Shown here: in pieces, positions 1 through 8,151 of the stretch | How positions within the stretch are numbered: position 1 is the first letter of the stretch | Layout of the letters: every line of letters starts with the position of its first letter | Source: Actinomycetota bacterium | GTDB lineage: Bacteria > Actinomycetota > Actinomycetes > Nanopelagicales > Nanopelagicaceae | NCBI GenBank assembly: GCA_026392775.1 | Contig: JAPLBK010000143.1 | Coordinates: forward strand, 1 to 14,258 | Length of the DNA: 14,258 nt | Direction of reading: 5' to 3' | Translations under genes and position numbers: made by a program | The notes under the pieces: model-generated | Database searches by the model: none | Told to the model about the DNA's origin: nothing | What the model saw: only the letters and a program-made list of their open reading frames with translations

Positions 1-1
1 A

Positions 2-2117
<2,116 letters not shown>

Positions 2118-2118
<1 letters not shown>

Positions 2119-2978
2119 TACATACTCGCTAACGCACCCGTGCGGCGCACAAGGTATAGATAGAGAGCCATGATTGAAACAGGAATCATTGCAATCGTGG
2201 CTGCAAATGGAAGATTAATACTAAAGTTTTGATAAACAACATTGCCCAACATTTGCAACTTACCGCCAATAATTTGGGCGGTGATGTAATCACCCAGACT
2301 TAATGAAAATGTAAACATGGATCCAGCTACTAAAGAAGGAAAAATTAAGGGGAGAATCACTTTTCTAAAGGTATAGAAATTATGTGCTCCCAAATCACCG
2401 GAAGCATCTAATAGATTATTTGGTAGACGCTCTAACCCTGCATATATTGGCAAGATCATGTAAGGAAGCCATAGGTAGGAAAGCCCAATAATGATCGCAG
2501 GCCCACCAAACCCAGGTGAGTGAATTCCTATTGGACCTAGCAGCCAATCCAGAACGCCATTTCCTGGCTCCAACATAGTTCGCCAGGCGTAGATTTTTAC
2601 TAAATAAGAAGCCCATAGGGGAGTTAAAACGAGTGCGACTAAAATCTTTTGTGAACGCGGACGAGCAATTTTAGCCATGTAAAAAGCCATGGGAATTGCT
2701 AAAACAGAACAAAGAAATGTGACGCTTATAGCAATCCCGAGTGTTCGCAAAACCACATTCTTATAAGCAGCATCTGTGAGCATGTCTTGAAAATTACCAA
2801 GATTGAACTGCTGAATAACATTGCCAGTAAAACTATCAATCGTAAAGAATGCTGTTACTAGGAGCATCGCTAAAGCGCCTAAGTAGGCAACTACAAGCCA
2901 TAAAACTGGGGTTGTTAATAGTGCAACGAGTCGCAAGCGTTGCTTCTTATGAAAGTAATTCGATAAAGAATTCAACAC
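2118..2978 (-). CDS. potB: Polyamine-type ABC transporter permease PotB
   Basis: This is the partner inner-membrane permease, 286 aa. A basic N-terminus (HKKQRLR) precedes hydrophobic segments near residues 18-46, 78-103, 111-131, 160-181, 208-230 and 257-277. The EAA docking loop is at about 191-211 (DASGDLGAHN, then KVILPLI). The start is a GTG at 2976-2978. It is chosen because a strong Shine-Dalgarno AGAAAGGAG (2985-2993) sits 6 nt upstream. That strong site contrasts with the coupled starts elsewhere in the window and comes just after the hairpin at 3001-3034. PotB therefore has its own ribosome loading on messages that read through or are processed at the hairpin. It should pair with PotC to form the translocation pore. 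Confidence 0.93.
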
Positions 2979-2984
2979 GTGCGA

Positions 2985-2993
2985 CTCCTTTCT
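2985..2993 (-). promoter_or_regulatory. Strong Shine-Dalgarno site for potB
   Basis: AGAAAGGAG on the minus strand lies 6 nt before the GTG at 2976-2978. It fixes the GTG as the potB start. It begins 7 nt after the base of the 3001-3034 hairpin, so the stem does not cover it. Confidence 0.8.
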
Positions 2994-3000
2994 AACAAGA

Positions 3001-3034
3001 AAACCGGGCGCGGGAATTAACCCACGCCCGGTTT
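3001..3034 (-). terminator. Intra-operon hairpin terminator/attenuator between potD and potB
   Basis: The arms are 3001-3014 and 3021-3034, 14 bp each, with the loop at 3015-3020. In minus-strand RNA all 14 pairs form, 13 Watson-Crick and one G-U wobble. In plus-strand RNA the same position is a C-A mismatch. After the stem the minus strand reads TTTTCTTGTT, a U-rich tract. Both features point to a terminator acting on the pot transcript just after the potD stop. It probably makes binding-protein mRNA more abundant or more stable than the permease part, as is common in importer operons. It cannot be a complete stop, because potB and potC need expression from the same operon unless there is a promoter I did not recognise. 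Confidence 0.8.
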
Positions 3035-3039
3035 ATTAC

Positions 3040-4233
3040 TTATGAATTACGCAAGCTGGACCAAGCTTTGACCCATTCAGCGTATGGAACGCACTTTACA
3101 TCAGTACGTCCGTCAAGACATGCCTCTGTTGCTGTGTTCCAGTAATAAACATCTGCCCAGTAAGCATCATCTGCAGCGTGGAAAGTTGCACAGTGATTCT
3201 TATCAGCAGTTAGGTCGCAAGACTTTGCATTAGATGGAGCTTCTCCGAACCATTCCGCTACTCCAGCATTTGCTGCAGGTGATGCAATGTGGTTCATCCA
3301 CATGTATGCACAGTTTGGATTCTTAGCTTTGCTACTAATCATCCATGTATCTGACCAACCTGTTGAACCTTCGGCAGGTTTGATGCCTTCTACCTTGGTG
3401 CCTTCACCCTTTGCAAGATTGATATTTACTTGCCAGGTTGTGCCAAGCACTGTTCCACCTGATTTAAGTGATGCAACATGCTTGAGGTAATCGCCCCAGT
3501 ACTCACCAATAAGTGGCTTCTGAGCCTTTAGAACTTCAATGGCTGCATCAAACTGAGTTTGATCAAGAGCGTATGGATATTTAATTCCTAGCTCTGGCTT
3601 TGTCTCCATCAAATAAAGTGCAGCATCAGCGATATAAATAGGTGAGTCATATGCTGTGATTTTGCCCTTATATGGTGAATTTGCATCAAATACTGAAGCC
3701 CATGAAGTTGGAGCAGGCTTTACGATATCTGTGCGGTATGACAATAGGTTTGCACCACGGCCGTGAGGAATGCCGTATGCAACACCAGCAACTGAGTTCC
3801 ATTGCTGCATCTTTAGATTTTCAAAGATGTCTGCATAGTTTGGAATTAGGTCAGTGTTTACAGGTGCAACATCTCCACCGTAAATGAGGCGAAGAGATGC
3901 ATCACCTGATGCAGAAACAACATCGTATTCACCAGTCTTCATTAATGCGACCATGTCATCTGATGTTGAGCCAGTCTTAACGTTTACTTTGCAACCAGTT
4001 TCTTTTTCGAAACCAGTGACCCAGTCAACTTTTGGATCTGTTGAACCATTTTCAACATAGCCTGCCCATGCAACTAGATTAACTTGGCCTTCTCCAGCAC
4101 CAAGTTCTTTCATCATGTCTACTTTAGGTACACCGCTATCGGATGCAGAATCGCCACCTGAGCTGCAACCAGCGAGAATGAGCGCTGTTACTGAGGCAAC
4201 AGCTATTAGTGAAACCAGACGCTTCTTATGCAT
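3040..4233 (-). CDS. potD: Polyamine-type ABC transporter substrate-binding lipoprotein PotD
   Basis: This is the extracytoplasmic solute-binding protein of the importer, 397 aa from the chosen start. Residues 1-22 form a lipoprotein signal (MHKKR, a hydrophobic core, then LAGC with the lipidated cysteine at 23), followed by a Ser/Gly/Asp linker. PotD-like segments include NLVAWAGYVENG near the N-terminus, YDVVSASGDASL, GIPHGRGANLLSYRTD and GSTGWSDTWMISSKAKN. The last aligns with the polyamine-binding Trp/Asp region of E. coli PotD. The start at 4233 is preferred over an in-frame ATG at 4245 because GGAGG (4239-4243) is spaced 5 nt from it. The C-terminal 90 residues hold five cysteines and are longer than classical PotD, so disulfides are possible. 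Polyamine specificity is inferred from family and operon; related solutes such as GABA are not excluded. Confidence 0.9.
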   Translation of the reverse strand: MHKKRLVSLIAVASVTALILAGCSSGGDSASDSGVPKVDMMKELGAGEGQVNLVAWAGYVENGSTDPKVDWVTGFEKETGCKVNVKTGSTSDDMVALMKTGEYDVVSASGDASLRLIYGGDVAPVNTDLIPNYADIFENLKMQQWNSVAGVAYGIPHGRGANLLSYRTDIVKPAPTSWASVFDANSPYKGKITAYDSPIYIADAALYLMETKPELGIKYPYALDQTQFDAAIEVLKAQKPLIGEYWGDYLKHVASLKSGGTVLGTTWQVNINLAKGEGTKVEGIKPAEGSTGWSDTWMISSKAKNPNCAYMWMNHIASPAANAGVAEWFGEAPSNAKSCDLTADKNHCATFHAADDAYWADVYYWNTATEACLDGRTDVKCVPYAEWVKAWSSLRNS

Positions 4234-4238
4234 CTGTA

Positions 4239-4243
4239 CCTCC
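4239..4243 (-). promoter_or_regulatory. Shine-Dalgarno site that decides the potD start
   Basis: GGAGG on the minus strand is followed by TACAG and ATG (4231-4233). The alternative ATG at 4243-4245 overlaps this site and has no comparable purine tract of its own, so the shorter PotD is favoured. Confidence 0.75.
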
Positions 4244-4255
4244 ATCTTTACTTAA

Positions 4256-4276
4256 CATATTCAGCGGTTGAATATG
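4256..4276 (-). repeat. Perfect 8-bp inverted repeat in the potA-potD gap
   Basis: CATATTCA (4256-4263) and TGAATATG (4269-4276) form a perfect stem with a 5-nt loop. It lies in the 55-bp gap between potA and potD, 22 nt before the potD start. No U-tract follows on the minus strand, so it is a poor terminator. An mRNA processing or stability hairpin, or an operator, is more plausible. Function is not established. Confidence 0.4.
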
Positions 4277-4281
4277 CACCC

Positions 4282-4299
4282 TAGTTCTTCAATGAACTA
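4282..4299 (-). repeat. Short inverted repeat over the potA stop codon
   Basis: TAGTTC (4282-4287) pairs with GAACTA (4294-4299) across a 6-nt loop that contains most of the potA stop codon (4289-4291). The stem is short and AT-rich, so it is weak on its own. It is listed because it stands next to the 4256-4276 hairpin. Confidence 0.3.
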
Positions 4300-5260
4300 A
4301 GAATTCCTTTTCTGTCTCCCATGACACGGTCACGGTATCGCCAACTTTGAGAGCACCCTCAGGGGCAACTGAAATAACAGGGCCGCAGCTGGTATCCACT
4401 AGGTATCGCGTAATAGCCCCTACGAAAATCACATCGCGGAGAGTTCCCTCTAATGAACGATTTCCTGAACTTTTTGACTTTGATACTGAAACTGATTCAG
4501 GTCGGATATTAATTCTTGCTCCGTCGATAACAATTTTATTCGTTTGCCCAACAAATTCAGATACAAAGGAACTAACCGGATTCCCATAAATTTCACGAGG
4601 AGTTCCTAGCTGTTCAATCTTTCCATTATTAAATACTGCGATTCGATCACTCATCGTAAGTGCTTCTTCTTGATCGTGAGTGACAAAAATAAATGTAATG
4701 CCAACTTCTCGCTGTAACTCTTTCAATTCAATTTGCATCTGTTCGCGCAATTTCAAATCCAGAGCGCCTAGTGGCTCATCAAGAAGCAAGACTGATGGTC
4801 TATTTACAAGTGCTCGAGCAAGTGCAACACGTTGTCTTTGTCCGCCAGAAAGCTGAGATGGTTTTCTTTCTCCATAACCTTCTAGTCGAACTTGCTTGAG
4901 TGCTTCAAGTGCGCGTGCGCTGCACTCCTCTTTTGCAACTCCTTTTACTTTCAACCCATATTCAATATTACTAATCACGTTCATATGAGGAAATAAGGCA
5001 TAATCTTGAAAAACAGTATTTATATCACGCTCATAAGGTGGCAATTGTGAAACATCTTTGCCAGCTAATTCAATTATTCCAGAGTCCGGTTTCTCAAAGC
5101 CTGCAATCATTCGAAGAACAGTAGTTTTTCCAGATCCTGAAGGACCGAGCAGAGTGATGAATTCTCCTTCATAAATATCTAGATCAACCCCAGCAACTGC
5201 ACGCACATCACCAAAGGATCGAGAGAGCCCTTTAATGGAAACAATGACAGTGCTAGACAC
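4289..5260 (-). CDS. potA: Polyamine-type ABC transporter ATP-binding protein PotA
   Basis: This is the cytoplasmic ATPase that drives the importer. From the GTG at 5258-5260 it is 323 aa. Walker A GPSGSGKTT is at 39-47, the Q-loop VFQDYALFPHM at 83-93, the signature LSGGQRQR at 137-144, Walker B VLLLDEP at 157-163 with D-loop GALD, and the switch histidine is in FVTHDQEEAL. A C-terminal TOBE-like domain follows, beginning near FVGQTNKI and running through NIRPESV. It appears shorter than in E. coli PotA (378 aa). The frame is open further upstream to a TTG at 5330-5332. I reject that extension because it would run into the divergent gene at 5317 and its sequence (WVWTWHKAY) is unlike the family. 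A TANNNT box 7 nt before the GTG supports a leaderless start. It is the first gene of potA-D-B-C. Confidence 0.92.
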   Translation of the reverse strand: MSSTVIVSIKGLSRSFGDVRAVAGVDLDIYEGEFITLLGPSGSGKTTVLRMIAGFEKPDSGIIELAGKDVSQLPPYERDINTVFQDYALFPHMNVISNIEYGLKVKGVAKEECSARALEALKQVRLEGYGERKPSQLSGGQRQRVALARALVNRPSVLLLDEPLGALDLKLREQMQIELKELQREVGITFIFVTHDQEEALTMSDRIAVFNNGKIEQLGTPREIYGNPVSSFVSEFVGQTNKIVIDGARINIRPESVSVSKSKSSGNRSLEGTLRDVIFVGAITRYLVDTSCGPVISVAPEGALKVGDTVTVSWETEKEFLVH

Positions 5261-5267
5261 CCCGCTG

Positions 5268-5273
5268 ACTTTA
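5268..5273 (-). promoter_or_regulatory. Candidate -10 box of the pot operon (leaderless potA)
   Basis: TAAAGT on the minus strand fits TANNNT and stands 7 nt before the potA GTG, so transcription would start at or next to the start codon. No Shine-Dalgarno sequence is visible for potA, in keeping with a leaderless mRNA. A clear -35 hexamer is not seen. The call rests on position and on the same arrangement at the other divergent starts. Confidence 0.45.
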
Positions 5274-5303
5274 CTCAAAATGGGCTCAGAAGTAACTAAT
5301 AGG

Positions 5304-5309
5304 TAGGCT
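5304..5309 (+). promoter_or_regulatory. Candidate -10 box of the glycosyltransferase-like gene (leaderless)
   Basis: TAGGCT fits TANNNT and is followed by exactly 7 nt before the ATG at 5317. No Shine-Dalgarno sequence is present and no convincing -35 is seen. Together with the box at 5268-5273 it makes a 56-bp divergent promoter region between potA and this gene. Confidence 0.45.
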
Positions 5310-5316
5310 TTGTGCC

Positions 5317-6729
5317 ATGTCCAAACCCACAATCATCCTTGCAACCAGCAATGGTGTTGGAATGGGCCACCTGGCACGGGCCAGCGCAGTGGCACTTGCA
5401 CTAAAACCTGTTGCTAATCCCATCATTGTTTCGATGGCTGGCGGAATTGCAGAAATCCCATCCTTTATGGGTATTCGATGCGAATATATTCCTGGGCGTG
5501 ATCGTTTATGGATGCCGCGCGAAAACTGGGACGCATACCTACGTGATCGCCTTTTAGCATTAGTGGAAGAAACCGATGCAAAAGTTTTATCCTTTGATGG
5601 CGTTGTTCCTTATCCAGGCGTTATAGCTGCGCGTAATGCAAACCCACAGTTAAAACTTGTGTGGGTGCGACGTGGTCTATGGCAAAAGAAACCCCAACGT
5701 TTCATCTTAGGTTTACAAGCAAAAATGATGGATGTAATTGTTGAGCCAGGAGATATTGCTCGCGCTTATGATTTTGGTCCAACATCAAAGCGCAAGGACT
5801 CTGTTTTAACATCCCCGGTTTCACTTTTTAGAAAAGAAGATGCCCTATCTCGCGAGGATGCTCGTAAAGCGTTGGGGCTTGATCTCAACCGCCCAGTTGC
5901 ATTGGTTCAACTTGGTACAGGTGATAGCGATGTTAACCACAAGATGACTGCAGCACTTGAAGGTCTACTTGGTTGGAAAGATTTGCAAGTTGTATTAACT
6001 AAAGCTCCAATTGACAAAGATGGGAATTCGCTAGCTCCAGAAGGCCTAGATATTAAAGTTGCGCGCTATTTCCCACTAGCAAAGGTGCTTCGTGCATTTG
6101 ATGCTGGTATTTGTGCAACTGGATATAACGGCGTGCATGAATTATTGCCAGCCCAAGTGCCAACAGTATTTGTCTCAAACATCCGCGGAACCGATGATCA
6201 AGAGGCTCGAGCTCGCTGGTGTCATGATTTTGGCTATGCACTGCGTGCAGACCAAGCAGATTTAGCTGATATTACAAAGACAGTTAAGAAATTACAGGAC
6301 CCACAAGTCCGTGCAGGCTTATCTGCAAAATGCGCAGAACTTCCCAATACAACTGGCGGCCAAGAGATTGCAGATATGTTGTTGGCACTTACAAAGCGAC
6401 AGAGTCCACAACAAGCCAAGTTATTAACGTTTAAACGTTTAATGATTCAAGATCACTTTAATCGTGGCTTGCGTCACGTTGCAAACCTAGGTCTTCGCCG
6501 AGTCGCCTTGGTTTATCGATTCATTAACCCCCACAAAGATGTTCAGATAACTAAAGAGGAGCCACCAGTATTTGGTGATTCAACTGATTTAGTAGAATTA
6601 CAAAAGTTAATTAAATCGCCCATCAGATTTGAACACTTTATTATTGGTGCATCTGCTGCCTATGTGGCAAAGCGTAAAGAAATTGCAAATACTGCTTACG
6701 GCGAATTAGTTGAGAATATCAAGAAGTAA
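5317..6729 (+). CDS. GT-B (MurG/GT28-like) glycosyltransferase-family protein
   Basis: This 470-aa cytoplasmic or membrane-associated protein looks like two Rossmann domains of the GT-B fold plus a tail. The N-terminal beta-strand and glycine-rich loop ILATSNGVGMGHLARA (7-22) resemble the MurG/UgtP-type acceptor domain. The second domain begins at VALVQLGTG (194-202). It carries a donor-site-like segment at about 266-297 (CATGYNGVHELLPAQVPTVFV, then TDDQEARA), comparable to the MurG region that contacts the nucleotide-sugar. The last 100 residues (about 370-470) are rich in Arg/Lys with aromatic residues; I do not recognise them, and membrane or acceptor contact is a guess. The ATG at 5317 is favoured by the TANNNT box. 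Donor and acceptor cannot be named. The gene stands alone, 55 bp before the nitroreductase gene. Confidence 0.65.
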   Translation: MSKPTIILATSNGVGMGHLARASAVALALKPVANPIIVSMAGGIAEIPSFMGIRCEYIPGRDRLWMPRENWDAYLRDRLLALVEETDAKVLSFDGVVPYPGVIAARNANPQLKLVWVRRGLWQKKPQRFILGLQAKMMDVIVEPGDIARAYDFGPTSKRKDSVLTSPVSLFRKEDALSREDARKALGLDLNRPVALVQLGTGDSDVNHKMTAALEGLLGWKDLQVVLTKAPIDKDGNSLAPEGLDIKVARYFPLAKVLRAFDAGICATGYNGVHELLPAQVPTVFVSNIRGTDDQEARARWCHDFGYALRADQADLADITKTVKKLQDPQVRAGLSAKCAELPNTTGGQEIADMLLALTKRQSPQQAKLLTFKRLMIQDHFNRGLRHVANLGLRRVALVYRFINPHKDVQITKEEPPVFGDSTDLVELQKLIKSPIRFEHFIIGASAAYVAKRKEIANTAYGELVENIKK

Positions 6730-6772
6730 TGATTATCTCGAAGTAAAAGATGCGAGAACACTTGTCTTGACT

Positions 6773-6778
6773 TAGACT
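6773..6778 (+). promoter_or_regulatory. Candidate -10 box of the nitroreductase gene (leaderless)
   Basis: TAGACT fits TANNNT and lies 6 nt before the ATG at 6785 (9 nt before the second ATG at 6788). No Shine-Dalgarno sequence is visible. This 55-bp gap after the glycosyltransferase-like gene shows no clear terminator, only a weak TCTCG/CGAGA pairing. Confidence 0.45.
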
Positions 6779-6784
6779 GCGCAA

Positions 6785-7360
6785 ATGATGAAAGCACAGA
6801 CCGCAGTAGATATTAATGAAGTATTAGCCAATCGACGTAGCCCACGCTCTTTAGATGCAACGGCAGTTCTTGCAAAAGATGATTTATTGGCAATTTTGGA
6901 AGCTGCACGCTGGGCCGCCTCCGCATTCAATGGGCAACCTTGGAGATTTTTTGTCGGTCAACGTGGAGATGAAGTTTTTACTCACATACTTGATTCGCTT
7001 GCTCCCTTTAATCAAGGTTGGGCGTATCGCTCATCTGCTTTGATTCTTGTGGCTGGTGTTCACTCAAGTGAAGACGGAACTCCAAATAAGGGCTATCTCT
7101 ATGACTGCGGTTTAGCAGTTTCGCAGATGGTTGTTGAAACGCATCATCGCGGACTTGCTGCTCACCAAATGACTGGCTTTGATCCAGCAAAAGCTGCGCA
7201 AAACCTCGGAGTAGATGCATCGCTCATTCCTGTTGCAGTTATAGCAATAGGTAAGCAAGCATCAGCAGAGCAGTTAGAGGGTCCTTTACTGGAGCGTGAA
7301 AACGCACCGCGTGTGCGCAAATCATTAGAAGAGATTGTGGTTAAAGGTTTACCCAATTAA
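6785..7360 (+). CDS. Nitroreductase-family FMN-dependent oxidoreductase
   Basis: This 191-aa protein of the nitroreductase/NADH-oxidase fold is expected to be a cytosolic FMN-binding dimer that reduces nitro, quinone or enone groups with NAD(P)H. The FMN-phosphate motif is at the N-terminus (NRRSPRSL, 16-23). AARWAASAFNGQPWRFF (40-56) is the typical family helix and strand that contact flavin. GLAAHQMTGFD (123-133) matches the family's second flavin-binding loop. The length is normal for the compact subfamily. Two tandem ATGs (6785, 6788) could both serve as start, and the -10 spacing fits the first better. The gene is monocistronic. Its stop overlaps the convergent kynA stop by 4 nt (TTAA). 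The natural substrate is unknown, and no link to the neighbouring tryptophan genes can be shown. Confidence 0.87.
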   Translation: MMKAQTAVDINEVLANRRSPRSLDATAVLAKDDLLAILEAARWAASAFNGQPWRFFVGQRGDEVFTHILDSLAPFNQGWAYRSSALILVAGVHSSEDGTPNKGYLYDCGLAVSQMVVETHHRGLAAHQMTGFDPAKAAQNLGVDASLIPVAVIAIGKQASAEQLEGPLLERENAPRVRKSLEEIVVKGLPN

Positions 7361-8151
7361 AAGCGTGAACGGATTTCCCACAGATCTTTAAAGACTGGTG
7401 CAAACAAGGTACTTGCTAGATATTCCACACCACTTGAACCCCCGCTACCGATTTTGTGTCCAATGGTTCGCTCCACCATCTTCACATGACGATAGCGCCA
7501 CTCTTGCATGCCCTCATCAATATCAACTAAGCGCTCACAAATCATTACACTCTCTGGATCTTTTGTATGAACTTCCAGTAATACATCCTGCACAGGCAAA
7601 TTAGCCTCATAAGGCAATGAACGATCGCGCTTTAAGACATCAGAAGGAATTGCATGGCCACGCTTTGCTAAATAAGCTAAAGCTGAATCCCACACTGAAT
7701 TACCTGAAGTGATGAGTGCAATCTCGGCTTGAATTGCAGGTGGTAAATGACCAGCCATTTTAGTATCACGACGGCCAAGCAGAGCTTCTACTTTTCTAAA
7801 CTGCGCGGATTGGAAACCACTTGAGGATGAGAGATATGAGCGGAATGCATTGAACTGCAAAGGCGTCATGGTTTCTAAGATATCGATCTGTGTGACACAG
7901 ACTTTTAGAATGGTGCGAATACGTCCCAAAATCGCCAGAGAATAATGAGTATCCCCAGATTCCATTGCACGCTGAGCTTCTGTGAATTCATGGATCAGTT
8001 GCTTGAACCAGAGTTCATAGGTTTGGTGAATGATGATAAAAAGCATTTCATCATGCTCTGGTCCTTGCGAGAGTGGACGTTGCAAACCCAGGAGTTCATC
8101 AACAGCTAAATAAGATGTGTATGTCAGCGCTGAATCGAAGTTTTCGCTCAT
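7357..8151 (-). CDS. kynA: Tryptophan 2,3-dioxygenase
   Basis: This is a heme enzyme that opens the indole ring of L-tryptophan with O2 to give N-formylkynurenine, the first step of the kynurenine pathway. It has 264 aa, shorter than the roughly 300-aa bacterial enzymes, mainly at the N-terminus. The family core is clear: HDEMLFIIIHQTYELWFKQ (33-51) with active-site His42, SGFQSAQFR (111-119) with substrate Arg104 just before it, and RYRHVKMVERTIG (219-231) with proximal heme ligand His222. By spacing, Ser236 in GSGGSSG stands where the Xanthomonas enzyme has Thr254, a residue that touches the substrate. The ATG overlaps the kynU stop (ATGA, 8148-8151), so the two are co-transcribed and probably translationally coupled. 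The 3' end meets the convergent nitroreductase gene. Confidence 0.94.
   Translation of the reverse strand: MSENFDSALTYTSYLAVDELLGLQRPLSQGPEHDEMLFIIIHQTYELWFKQLIHEFTEAQRAMESGDTHYSLAILGRIRTILKVCVTQIDILETMTPLQFNAFRSYLSSSSGFQSAQFRKVEALLGRRDTKMAGHLPPAIQAEIALITSGNSVWDSALAYLAKRGHAIPSDVLKRDRSLPYEANLPVQDVLLEVHTKDPESVMICERLVDIDEGMQEWRYRHVKMVERTIGHKIGSGGSSGVEYLASTLFAPVFKDLWEIRSRF

Noticed and set aside
4234..4245. Four-residue longer PotD start at 4245
   Set aside because: The Shine-Dalgarno GGAGG overlaps and follows that ATG and is correctly spaced for the ATG at 4233; the shorter form also gives a standard lipoprotein signal.
5261..5332. 24-codon upstream extension of PotA from a TTG
   Set aside because: It would overlap the divergent coding sequence at 5317, its residues are unlike any PotA N-terminus, and the GTG at 5260 has a well-placed -10 box.
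6730..6784. Possible terminator after the glycosyltransferase-like gene
   Set aside because: Only a 5-bp TCTCG/CGAGA pairing with an 11-nt loop and no U-tract is present; too weak to call.
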